Shown here piece by piece: positions 1 through 8,342 of a DNA stretch of 50,141 nt. Below the pieces are notes generated by a model. That model saw only the letters and a list, made by a program, of their open reading frames with translations, was not told the DNA's origin and did not search any database. How positions within the stretch are numbered: position 1 is the stretch's first letter; every line of letters starts with the position of its first letter. Position numbers and translations under genes: made by a program. Where the stretch lies: NCBI GenBank assembly GCA_029213145.1, contig JARGNK010000008.1, positions 44,991 to 95,131 on the forward strand, read 5' to 3'. The DNA comes from Rubripirellula sp. GTDB lineage: Bacteria; Planctomycetota; Planctomycetia; Pirellulales; Pirellulaceae.

Positions 1-10
1 GTGCGGCGTG

Positions 11-57
11 CAGACATGGCTCGGCCTGCAGACATGGCTCGGCCTCCAGACATGGTT
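11..57. repeat. 18-bp direct tandem repeat, 2.6 copies
   Basis: The unit cagacatggctcggcctg starts at 11, repeats at 29 with one change in the last base, and a partial copy begins at 47. The unit length is a multiple of three, so the frames across it stay open and read as six-residue repeats. Confidence 0.9.
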
Positions 58-74
58 CAAACTGCCGTTTTGGT

Positions 75-120
75 TCGACCTGAAGTTGCGACTCGACCTG
101 ACGTTGCGACTCGACCTGCC
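75..120. repeat. 18-bp direct tandem repeat, 2.6 copies
   Basis: The unit tcgacctgaagttgcgac starts at 75, repeats at 93 with one change (aag to acg), and a partial copy starts at 111. The flanks carry the same ctgccgttttgg sequence on each side (62-73 and 116-127), so the array sits between two copies of a short direct repeat. Confidence 0.9.
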
Positions 121-590
121 GTTTTGGGGCTCAGTGCAGAGAGTGATCGAGCTGTGTTGCATTCAAAGGTGGTTCGCCGACGACCAGATCGACAGGGTTG
201 GCGAACGTACCGTGGTTGCAGTCTTGAGAGTGTACTGGTTGCGGTCTCGAGGTAGGGGTGGAAAAAAGCAGACGTCTCTGGCGTGAAACTCGGCTAGTTC
301 GGCAATAACCGTTCAATGCTTCCATGATTTCCTGTTCTCGTTTCACGTGTGATGTTTCCAAAAAAGCTGGCTTCCTGCGAATGACGACGAAAGGAACGGG
401 GGAATTTGTGCCGATAATTCCGATTGCATGACTTCTGCGAGAAATGCCAGCTCGGTGAGAAACGCCGCTTTGCTGGTGGTGATTAGTCCGTGGTGGGATC
501 GCAATGCTGGTGTGCCCGGCAACAGGTCATGCCGCAGGCCCATTGCTTTCGAAAGTGGTGTTTTGGTTCCCGACCGGATAGGGATGCATC

Positions 591-2126
591 TTGCGTACGG
601 TTGTACTTCATTGGTTCGCTTGCAGCACGATTGCCATCGCTCTTATCCAGGGCGGGATGGTTGTTGCTGGTGATTTGATAGAGGACGACTTGCTTGTGCC
701 CGCCAGTCATACGGCGCAGGTCTCCTGCGATGAGGTTGGACAGGATAGTGGCTTGGAATTCAATCCGTCACTTGTCTCCGATGCATCATTTCTTTCTGCT
801 CCGACGCCCGGGTTCGATCCAACAGGGGAACTGGTGCCGCTGCGCGATCCTCCCGATCCTGCGGGGAAAATGTCGTACGATTACGAAATGTTTTCAGAGG
901 ACGAGCTTGATTGGCTGGAAAGCATTAAAGTTGGGTACGATCGAGGCTTTGTCATCGCGAGTCGGCGTGAATTAGATTTGAGATCTGATCGCTATCCGTT
1001 TCAACTCAGGTTCAACGGATGGGGGCAATTGAGGCATTCGATTTCGGAATTCGATGCACCAAATCAAGATTTGAATCAGTTTCAGCTCAAGCGAGGCAGG
1101 CTTCTATTCTCCGGTGGTGCATTCAATCCTGACTTCACTTTCTTCATCCAGCTTGATGGACGTAGTAGCAGCGGCGATGACATGCGTTTGCTCGATTACT
1201 ATCTGGACTACGATTTTGGGCACGATCAGTTTGGCTTAACGCGCGGGACGATCGGCTTGAGAACCGGGAAATACAAAGTTCCCTTTACCATTGCGAGATG
1301 GCTATCCGGGCGAGATTTTGAGTTTGCCGATCGGTCGATGTCGAGCACGTTCTTTGACGTCAATCGAAGTTTTGCCTGGGGGTTGTTCGGTCAAACAATG
1401 GCGACTCAGTTCCCGATCAAGTGGGAGATTGCGATCTTCAATGGTTTGGTGACCGGGGGTGCTGAAACTGGTAGTAGCGGCTCGTTGGACGGCAATTTTG
1501 CCTACTCGGGGCGTATTTTTGCTTTGCCGATTGGCGACTGGGGCAATTCACACCTCCCGGATTTCGAAAACCATCGGCAGCTCGCGATGCGAGTGGGTGG
1601 TGGGTTCGCGTATTCCGAAATTGATAAATCGGGAACGACTGAATTCAGCCGACTGCGTGTTGTTGATACGGGACAAACGCTGGTTAGTTTGTTCGAAGAT
1701 TTTGAGCTTGACGTCGAAAGCTATCACGTTGCTTTGTTCGCCGTTGATGCGTCGTGGAAGTACCGTGGCTGGTCCTCGACGATCGAGTATTACTTCAGGC
1801 ATGTGAACAAGTTTCGCGGTGCGGATGTGCCCGATTTATTCGATCACGGGTTTTGGTTGCAAATCGGAAAGTTTGTGGTCCCCCGAAAGATTCAGCTTGC
1901 CGCACGCTGGTCTCGCGTCGTTGGCAATTCAGGATCATTTGGGATGGATGACTTGAGTTCCGATGAGATTGGTGGTGCGGTCACTTGGCACATTCGGGAG
2001 AACCATTCCAAGGTAGTGATCGATGCCGCCTACTTGAATGGCGCACCGGTCGATTCCGATGCCCTGGATCTTTCCCCGGGAGATCGAGGCTGGCTTTTGC
2101 GCAGCCAAGTCCAATTCAGCTTTTGA
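591..2126 (+). CDS. Phosphate-selective porin O/P family outer-membrane porin
   Basis: A 511-residue protein that fits the OprP/OprO porin family, trimeric beta-barrels in the outer membrane that pass anions such as phosphate. It starts with a signal peptide (about residues 1-27, hydrophobic core STIAIALIQGG). The body is full of alternating strands rich in aromatic residues and glycine, with the family's G-x-x-K-x-P-F and DRS signatures (GLRTGKYKVPF and FADRSMSS). The last residue is phenylalanine (QVQFSF), as expected for insertion by the BAM machinery. The start is TTG, with an AGGG about eight bases upstream; the first in-frame ATG would cut into the signal peptide. Solute specificity cannot be read from sequence. 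A Na/Pi cotransporter lies 12 kb away, but nothing links the two directly. Confidence 0.85.
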   Translation: MRTVVLHWFACSTIAIALIQGGMVVAGDLIEDDLLVPASHTAQVSCDEVGQDSGLEFNPSLVSDASFLSAPTPGFDPTGELVPLRDPPDPAGKMSYDYEMFSEDELDWLESIKVGYDRGFVIASRRELDLRSDRYPFQLRFNGWGQLRHSISEFDAPNQDLNQFQLKRGRLLFSGGAFNPDFTFFIQLDGRSSSGDDMRLLDYYLDYDFGHDQFGLTRGTIGLRTGKYKVPFTIARWLSGRDFEFADRSMSSTFFDVNRSFAWGLFGQTMATQFPIKWEIAIFNGLVTGGAETGSSGSLDGNFAYSGRIFALPIGDWGNSHLPDFENHRQLAMRVGGGFAYSEIDKSGTTEFSRLRVVDTGQTLVSLFEDFELDVESYHVALFAVDASWKYRGWSSTIEYYFRHVNKFRGADVPDLFDHGFWLQIGKFVVPRKIQLAARWSRVVGNSGSFGMDDLSSDEIGGAVTWHIRENHSKVVIDAAYLNGAPVDSDALDLSPGDRGWLLRSQVQFSF

Positions 2127-2500
2127 GCATTCGATTATTTGAGCTCGGCGTGTGGATGCATCTGAAGCATGATCGATAAAGAGATGTGAAGCGTCGCCAT
2201 CACCATCCTTGTTTGGATCGGTAGGATTTGGTGTGCGGGGCAAACTGTAGGATTGAACTTCCAGGTATAAGTTTGAGCTTCCAGGCGTTCGAGTGTGCGA
2301 CCGGATGTTTGTTCAGCTGTCGCCGAGGGAGTGAGTTGAGTCGCCAGATCGCATCACCGGTGTGAAGCCACCACGTCCATTCGCTATTCGATGGTTGGTC
2401 TCGTTGGTGACCCCTGCGAATTGTTTCTGAATCACTAGCGTCCGCTGACGCTCTCCGCTGATCTGATGTCTGCTTTCGATGAATCGGTCTGTCCCGCGCC

Positions 2501-2559
2501 AGACGTTTCCCGGTAACCCAGACGTTTTCCCGGTAACCCAGACGTTTTCCCGGTAACCT
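2501..2559. repeat. 20-bp direct tandem repeat, 3 copies
   Basis: The unit agacgttttcccggtaaccc occurs at 2501 (one T shorter), 2520 and 2540. The repeat is intergenic and contains GGTAACC, a short palindrome, in each copy. Confidence 0.9.
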
Positions 2560-2697
2560 CGTCGTCAGCATCCCGGGCCGCAGCAATCCCTTCGCTTTCG
2601 AAGTGGAACCGGCAAGTTTGGCCCTTGTGAGTTAAAATCCCATTCTAGGGACGGAGCTGTCTGACTAAGCTGTCGTTTTCAGGAGATTGGATGTGGG

Positions 2698-2723
2698 TAT
2701 CGCCCGAGCCTATCGCCCGAGCC
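2698..2723. repeat. 13-bp tandem duplication
   Basis: The unit tatcgcccgagcc occurs at 2698 and again at 2711, immediately before the hairpin cluster. Confidence 0.85.
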
Positions 2724-2733
2724 TGAGGTGCGA

Positions 2734-2814
2734 CTGGTTCCCTGCGCTAGCGGCAAGCCGCGCTGGTGGGCCAGGCGTCTGTTCCTGTGTCAGGAACCAG
2801 TGGCAAGTGCCAGC
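2734..2814. repeat. REP-like cluster of nested inverted repeats
   Basis: An outer inverted repeat CTGGTTCC (2734-2741) / GGAACCAG (2793-2800) encloses GCGGC-AA-GCCGC (2750-2761) and GTTCCTG-TGT-CAGGAAC (2781-2797). A further TGGCA-AG-TGCCA hairpin follows at about 2801-2812. Alternative foldings compete for the same bases. It lies about 80-160 bases before a gene start, so it could be a dispersed palindromic repeat or part of a 5' leader. Genome copy number would decide. Confidence 0.6.
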
Positions 2815-2893
2815 TTCCGCGACGCGATCCACCCGACCTTCCAGCTTTTTCGCAACAATCGAGCGTTCACCGAGATAACCCCGAGTCGAATCC

Positions 2894-5800
2894 GTGCACA
2901 AAAGACTGATGTTAACGATCGCAGCTTGCTTGGTCGGCTGCTTTGGACTTACCTGTGTCGTGGCCCACGCTGATCAGAAGGCGGGGAAGAAAAAACAGTC
3001 CGCAAAGCCTAGTCAGGAAAAGGCAGAGCCAGCAGAGGAAGATGCCGCTGAGTGGGATATCGAAGCCGCACCTGGGCCAAGCCGTCAACAACCGATCGAT
3101 ACGGACGAAGGAACTTGGATCAGCTTGGACGTCAGTCCCGACGGGAAGCGGATTGTTTTTGACCTGCTAGGTGATCTGTACGAAATGCCCATGGAGGGAG
3201 CCGATGGTCAGGAGAACCGCGGCTATCCAAAGAAAGTCACGCAAGGCGTTGCATGGGATATGCAGCCAAAGTTCAGCCCAGACGGAAAGCAGATTGCATT
3301 CACGAGTGACCGTCATGGCAAGAGTAAGAAAGCGGGGGACAACATTTGGACACTTCCCGTCGCTGGTGGTGAACCAACGCAAGTTACCAATGAAACGTAT
3401 CGCTTGCTGAATGGACCGGTTTGGTCGCCAGATGGTCAGTACATCGTCGCTCGTAAACACTTCACCAGTCGACGCTCGCTTGGCGCCGGTGAGATGTGGA
3501 TGTTTCATCATGATGCACTTGCCAAAAATGCGATGACTGGCATGCAATTGACGAAGCGCGCGAATGACCAGCAGGATGTGAACGAACCGGTGTTCTCACC
3601 CGATGGTCAGTATCTCTACTATTCATTGGATGCAACTGGTGGCGATACCTTTGAATACGACAAGGATTCGACAAAAGGAATTTACGCGGTCAAGCGATTG
3701 GAGCTGGCGACGGGTGAGACGGAAACATTAATTCGTGGGCCCGGTGGGGCCTGCCGCCCAACACCTTCACCGGATGGCAAGAGTCTGGCCTTTGTTCGCC
3801 GGGTCGGCGCCAAGACGGGCTTGCATCTGTTGGATTTGGAATCGGGGCAAGTTCGCTTGATTTACGAACTGCTGGAACGTGATATGCAGGAGGCATGGGC
3901 GATCCACGGTGTTTATCCAGCATTCGCTTGGGACCCGAGCGGTCAGTCGATCATTGCTTGGGCCAAGGGCAAGATTCGTAAGATCCAGATTGCTGATGGA
4001 ACAGCCGAGGTAATTCCATTCCGAATTAAAGACAAACGTACGATCAAGCCGGTAGTTCGTTTTCCCATTCCGGTTGGTGAAGATGAGTTTGATGTCAAAA
4101 TGCTTCGTTGGGTTTCGGTTGCTCCGCAGGGAGACCGGGTCGCCTACCAAGCGTTGGGCCATATCTACGTGCGCGATCTGCCCGCTGGCAAGCCGCGTCG
4201 ATTGACGCAGCAGCAACGGCATTTCGAGTTCTATCCAAGTTTTTCGCGCGACGGTCGGTACCTCGTTTACACCACCTGGAATGATCAGACGCTTGGTTCC
4301 GTTCGAATCGCTTCGGTCGACCCCGATGCAGGTGAGAATTGGGAGGTCACTCAACAGCCTGGTCACTACACCGAACCGGTATTCTCGCCCAATGGAAAGA
4401 TGGTGGTTTTTCGCAAGCAAAGTGGCGGCAGTATTACGTCGCCACTCTGGTCACGCGATACCGGGCTCTACAGCATTGCGGTTCGCGACGGAAAAGCGAA
4501 AAGGATTTCGAAAACTGGCTCGCGTCCGCAGTTTGGTAAATCAAATTCACGGGTGTTCTTTTCGAAGAGTGAAGGCAATAAGGATGCCGACAATCGAAAG
4601 CTCTGTTCGATGGATCTGAGCGGGAACGAGGAGCGAATTCATTACACCAGTGCTTGGGCAACCGATTTTCGCGTCTCGCCGGATGAACACTCCATCGCGT
4701 TTATTGAGAGGTTTCATGTCTATGTCGCCCCCTTCGTTCAGACAGGAGCGACGGTCACGGTCGGTCCTGACGTAAAGAGTTTGCCGATCAAGCGAGTCAG
4801 TGATGATGCCGGGGACTTCATTCACTTTTCCGGTGACAGTCAAAAACTGTATTGGAGCTTGGGGCCGGATCTCTATGCCTGCGAGATTGATGCTGACGAG
4901 GCGGATCCAACGAAAACGGCGATCGGGTTTCAGGCGAAGCACGCCAAGCCTGATGGGAAGGTGGCGATCGTCAATGCGAGAATATTGACGATGGGGAAAG
5001 CGGGTGTCATTGAGAGCGGGACGATTTTGATCGACGGCAATCGCATCACAGCGGTTGGGAAAACGGGTAAGGTCAAAGTTCCTGAGGATTGTTATCGAAT
5101 CAATGCCAAGGGACAGACCGTCAGTCCTGGCTTTATCGACACGCATGCACATGGCGCTCAAGCATCCGCCGGGATTACGCCGCAACAGAACTGGGTGGAT
5201 TACGCGCGGTTGGCGTTTGGTGTGACAACGATTCATGATCCCAGCAACAGCACGCATAACATTTTTTCTGCCAGCGAAATGGCAAAGGCCGGCGTCATTA
5301 CCGCTCCGCGAACCTTTTCGACGGGGACGATTTTGTACGGGGCCACGGGGGCCAGCAAAGCTGAAATCGATAGCCTAGAAGATGCCAAGTTCCATCTGCG
5401 ACGGATGAAAGCGGTCGGAGCTTTTACGGTTAAGAGTTATAACCAGCCAAGGCGGGACCAACGTCAGCAAGTGCTGCAAGCCGCTCGTGAATTGGAGATG
5501 ATGGTTGTGCCCGAGGGTGGTTCAACGTTCATGCACAACATGACGATGATCGTTGACGGCCATACGGGAATCGAACACACGCTGCCTGTTCAAACCGCTT
5601 ACGATGACGTGATGGACCTATGGCGTGACACACAAGTAGGGTACACGCCAACCTTGAGTGTCGCGTACGGTGGTATCTCCGGAGAGCAGTATTGGTATCA
5701 GATCGATGATCTCTGGTTGCACCCGAGGCTTCAGACCTTTATCCCGCCGCATGTTTTAAATCCGAGGTCGAGGCGTCGGCAAAAGTCACCCGATGAGGAT

Positions 5801-6262
5801 TACAACCACATGCGAGTGGCCGAGATTGCTCGGCAAGTGGTTGACCAGGGTGGATTGGTGCAAGCTGGCGGGCATGGGCAGCTTTGTGGGATCTGTACGC
5901 ACTGGGAAATGTGGAGCTTTGTGCAGGGCGGCATGACACCGATGCAATCGTTGACCTGTGGAACCATCAATGGAGCAAAGTACCTTGGCTTGGACAAAGA
6001 CCTCGGATCAATCGAAGTTGGCAAACTTGCTGATTTAATTGTCTTTCAGAAGGGGGCCGACCCAACCAAGCGAATTCGGGATAGCGAGAAAATCCAATTC
6101 GTGATTGCGAATGGCGAAACTTATGAAGCAGATCGGATGAACCGGTTTGGTAGTCGTGCACCACGAGCCCCGTTCTATTGGCAAGGTCAAGAAAGCGGAA
6201 TGACATTCATGTCGACGCTCGAGCACGGTGTCGGTTGCAGTTGTTTAAGGAGTCGGCAGTAA
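2894..6262 (+). CDS. Secreted TolB-type beta-propeller / amidohydrolase fusion
   Basis: A 1122-residue exported metal-dependent hydrolase. A signal peptide (about 1-26, LTIAACLVGCFGLTCVVAHA) leads to several hundred residues of WD40-like (PD40/TolB) repeats recognisable by recurring S-P-D-G motifs (DVSPDGKRI, KFSPDGKQI, VWSPDGQYI, VFSPDGQYL, VFSPNGKMV). The C-terminal third is an amidohydrolase TIM barrel: GFIDTHAHG with metal ligands H751 and H753, later histidines around VDGHTGIEH and AGGHGQLC, and the closing metal-dependent hydrolase strand GSIEVGKLADLIVF. Such fusions are annotated as amidohydrolases with unknown substrate, perhaps peptides or cyclic amides. The start is GTG, chosen because it gives a basic n-region (HKRL); ATG at 2909 is possible. 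A cysteine in LVGC could alternatively make it a lipoprotein. No operon partner. Confidence 0.85.
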   Translation: MHKRLMLTIAACLVGCFGLTCVVAHADQKAGKKKQSAKPSQEKAEPAEEDAAEWDIEAAPGPSRQQPIDTDEGTWISLDVSPDGKRIVFDLLGDLYEMPMEGADGQENRGYPKKVTQGVAWDMQPKFSPDGKQIAFTSDRHGKSKKAGDNIWTLPVAGGEPTQVTNETYRLLNGPVWSPDGQYIVARKHFTSRRSLGAGEMWMFHHDALAKNAMTGMQLTKRANDQQDVNEPVFSPDGQYLYYSLDATGGDTFEYDKDSTKGIYAVKRLELATGETETLIRGPGGACRPTPSPDGKSLAFVRRVGAKTGLHLLDLESGQVRLIYELLERDMQEAWAIHGVYPAFAWDPSGQSIIAWAKGKIRKIQIADGTAEVIPFRIKDKRTIKPVVRFPIPVGEDEFDVKMLRWVSVAPQGDRVAYQALGHIYVRDLPAGKPRRLTQQQRHFEFYPSFSRDGRYLVYTTWNDQTLGSVRIASVDPDAGENWEVTQQPGHYTEPVFSPNGKMVVFRKQSGGSITSPLWSRDTGLYSIAVRDGKAKRISKTGSRPQFGKSNSRVFFSKSEGNKDADNRKLCSMDLSGNEERIHYTSAWATDFRVSPDEHSIAFIERFHVYVAPFVQTGATVTVGPDVKSLPIKRVSDDAGDFIHFSGDSQKLYWSLGPDLYACEIDADEADPTKTAIGFQAKHAKPDGKVAIVNARILTMGKAGVIESGTILIDGNRITAVGKTGKVKVPEDCYRINAKGQTVSPGFIDTHAHGAQASAGITPQQNWVDYARLAFGVTTIHDPSNSTHNIFSASEMAKAGVITAPRTFSTGTILYGATGASKAEIDSLEDAKFHLRRMKAVGAFTVKSYNQPRRDQRQQVLQAARELEMMVVPEGGSTFMHNMTMIVDGHTGIEHTLPVQTAYDDVMDLWRDTQVGYTPTLSVAYGGISGEQYWYQIDDLWLHPRLQTFIPPHVLNPRSRRRQKSPDEDYNHMRVAEIARQVVDQGGLVQAGGHGQLCGICTHWEMWSFVQGGMTPMQSLTCGTINGAKYLGLDKDLGSIEVGKLADLIVFQKGADPTKRIRDSEKIQFVIANGETYEADRMNRFGSRAPRAPFYWQGQESGMTFMSTLEHGVGCSCLRSRQ

Positions 6263-6447
6263 GTATTCGCCAATCGAGCGAGGGCTCGTTAGCAAGTGGA
6301 ATGATTTCGCCAGTCAGAGATTCGTGAAGTTTACTTTGCGAATGCCGGCGTTACCTGAACTTGTTGCCCTTGGATGGTTTGCATTGCCTTTGCGTGCCAG
6401 AACGCCGGGCCAGTTGGCGAAGGCGAGCGGCGTGGATCATTCTCGGG

Positions 6448-7941
6448 TTATTCCTGCTGCCGACGGCGACGCAGTAGTCCTGGGCGGCGAGGCGGTGAAG
6501 ATTCTTGGTCGCCACGGTTTCGGATTCGGTCCCGTAATGTTGGTGCGGACTGTTCTTCGCGGGCGGTTCCGCGATTCAATAAATCGCCGAAAATGTCCAA
6601 GACCGTGCCGGCTGTCTCAATCGCGGATTCACTTGAGTTTTGCGTTTCCTCGTTTGGATCGTTGGTGTCGTTGGCGTCGGAGTTCAACGAGTCAGACGCT
6701 TCGTCCACGCCCGATCCGATCGCATCCAGCATGCTCTGCAATCGATTCTGCCACCCGTTATCTGATGCCAGTTGAACCTGGGGTTCAGAGACACTTCCAA
6801 CCACTTGGATGACAATTGGATTGCTTGTCAGGAATTTGGCGATTGGCCCTCCGCCAAGCAGGGAATCAGGGAGTCCGAGAGCGAGTTCCAGATCCAAGGA
6901 ATCATCGAATCCGACTGATCCGCTGGAATTGAGTTCGAAGTCAGCCCCACCAACTGGTAGCAGAAACATCAGCCCCTGGTGGTGGACACGTCCCTCAACG
7001 ACTCGAAAGCGAACTTCGCTCGACCGGCTGACTGTCAATTGAATGTCGTCGTCGACCCGTCCGAACCGTTTGAGGAGTGAAGTAAGTACGGCCGTGATTT
7101 GATTGTTCAGACTGACGGAGACATCCGACAGACGCAACGTGCCATCAATGTCGGTGTGCATCAACCGTTGTTGTTTATCAAGATCGCCAACGGGGATCGA
7201 GCAGTGATCGAGCCGAAAAGACACACTGCCTTGCACCGATAATGCGTCTGCCAGCATCGGGGCGACGAGCTGAACTCCTTGGTTGCAAAGTTCTGGTGTG
7301 AGTGGTTGTTCATCTAGTATGGTGGTTGGATCGATTTCGACAATCGAACCAAAATCACTCTGCTCGGAACGAATGGTGAAATTCACGCCCTGCAAATCAA
7401 TGGCGGGTTCCGTGCGACTTGCGTTCCGGATTTGGACTCGGGCATCTTCAACATCGGCAATCAGAGTCGGAATCGATTTGATAGGGCTTGGTTCAGCTGC
7501 TTTGTCAGTATCTTCATCGGTCTCGATGCGACCGTCATCTTCAAGGTTCGCATCGTCACTCTGAATCCCTGTGACGACTCGCAAAGTTGGTTGACGAAAA
7601 CGGAAAGTGCCCAGCTCACCGTTTGAAAACAGCATCATGAGCCATGATTTCTCGCATTTCATTGAATCCATTTCGACTCGCAACGAGCCATCGTCGGCCC
7701 GTAAATCGAATCCTTGTACCGATAGTGGCACGAGGTAGCCCAGAGAGGCCGATTGTGTCGATGCGTTCAGTGAATCATCTGCGATTGCCGCATTGATCAA
7801 TCGGTCACGCAAGCCCGTTTTGGCGATGATCGTGGGTGCCAATAGAACCAGCAAGAAGATAACCAGTAGGACAGCGATGATTCGTTTTCGAATGGATCGC
7901 GACGGTGCTTCATCAACGGTTGGACTGGTTTCGGGGGACAT
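6448..7941 (-). CDS. Membrane-anchored AsmA-like protein
   Basis: About 497 residues from the preferred start. An N-terminal cytoplasmic stretch rich in Ser/Thr/Pro is followed by basic RKR and one membrane helix (IIAVLLVIFLLVLLAPTII, about residues 21-40). The rest is a long extracytoplasmic beta-rich region with AsmA-like features: short amphipathic strands, a GFDLRADDGSLRV segment, and a late 'SGSVGFDDSLDLELAL' segment like the AsmA C-terminal conserved region. The last 80 residues are low-complexity (Asp/Asn/Ser, then Arg/Pro). AsmA-like proteins are linked to lipid transport or outer-membrane assembly; this role is inferred. The start at 7941 follows a 15-bp duplication; upstream in-frame ATG at 8085 would add 48 poorly structured residues. 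It converges with the amidohydrolase gene. Confidence 0.6.
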   Translation of the reverse strand: MSPETSPTVDEAPSRSIRKRIIAVLLVIFLLVLLAPTIIAKTGLRDRLINAAIADDSLNASTQSASLGYLVPLSVQGFDLRADDGSLRVEMDSMKCEKSWLMMLFSNGELGTFRFRQPTLRVVTGIQSDDANLEDDGRIETDEDTDKAAEPSPIKSIPTLIADVEDARVQIRNASRTEPAIDLQGVNFTIRSEQSDFGSIVEIDPTTILDEQPLTPELCNQGVQLVAPMLADALSVQGSVSFRLDHCSIPVGDLDKQQRLMHTDIDGTLRLSDVSVSLNNQITAVLTSLLKRFGRVDDDIQLTVSRSSEVRFRVVEGRVHHQGLMFLLPVGGADFELNSSGSVGFDDSLDLELALGLPDSLLGGGPIAKFLTSNPIVIQVVGSVSEPQVQLASDNGWQNRLQSMLDAIGSGVDEASDSLNSDANDTNDPNEETQNSSESAIETAGTVLDIFGDLLNRGTAREEQSAPTLRDRIRNRGDQESSPPRRPGLLRRRRQQE

Positions 7942-7942
7942 C

Positions 7943-7972
7943 GTCTCTGTTCGCTTTGTCTCTGTTCGCTTT
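7943..7972. repeat. 15-bp tandem duplication at a gene start
   Basis: The unit gtctctgttcgcttt occurs at 7943 and 7958. On the minus strand it lies directly before the preferred ATG of the AsmA-like gene, where the ribosome-binding site should be. If translation starts further upstream it encodes a doubled KRTET. Confidence 0.85.
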
Positions 7973-8157
7973 GTTGGAAAGTCGTTCTCGGCGTAAGTTA
8001 CGCCTGCGTCTGAAAGTGGAATTGCGACCGCATGGGTACTGAAGCTTGATGGCAATCGTTGCTGATCGAGCCGGTTGCCGTGCATCGCAATCTATTTGAC
8101 AGTTTAGCCTGATTGCAATTGAGGGGGCTTGATCTCAGCGGGCGAGGCAGTCGTGCA

Positions 8158-8217
8158 GAATAAGCCCAGTGGAGGTGGAATAAGCCCAGTGGAGGTGGAA
8201 TAAGCCTAGTGGAGGTG
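8158..8217. repeat. 20-bp direct tandem repeat, 3 copies
   Basis: The unit gaataagcccagtggaggtg occurs at 8158, 8178 and 8198 (one C-to-T change in the last). It lies between the divergently spaced AsmA-like gene start and the GH99-like gene end, so it may lie in the 3' region of the GH99-like gene or in the AsmA-like promoter region. Confidence 0.9.
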
Positions 8218-8342
8218 GATTCGAACAGCGAACAGGACGGTGGGGTTGCTGTTGGCAGGTTTTTAGCGGGCCAGTGGAGAACTACCAAGCAGATTACAGG
8301 AGTTGCTGATTCAATCGGTCGATCGGCTCACACGAGGCGCCG

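Larger units (their letters stand above)
1..590. other. Non-coding stretch with two 18-bp tandem arrays
   Basis: I recognise no gene before the porin. The first 120 bases are two adjacent 18-bp repeat arrays, listed separately. Short open frames cross the arrays on both strands, but their translations are only six-residue repeats or low-complexity sequence with no recognisable domain. The rest shows no clear RNA gene or terminator. A gene ending just left of the window could reach into the first bases; this cannot be decided here. Confidence 0.5.
2127..2893. other. 767-bp intergenic region with repeats and hairpins
   Basis: No convincing gene. It holds a 20-bp tandem array (2501-2559), a 13-bp duplication (2698-2723) and a cluster of hairpins (2734-2814), all listed separately. 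Open frames here are short and lack domains. The promoter of the downstream fusion gene presumably lies at the right end, but I see no clear -35/-10 pair. Confidence 0.6.

Noticed and set aside
1..255. Open frame of 84 codons across the two 18-bp arrays
   Set aside because: It is open only because the arrays have a period divisible by three; the sequence is repetitive and no domain or ribosome site is visible.
3767..5257. Long minus-strand open frames (217 and 236 codons) opposite the amidohydrolase gene
   Set aside because: They are shadows of a confident coding region; their translations show no domain.
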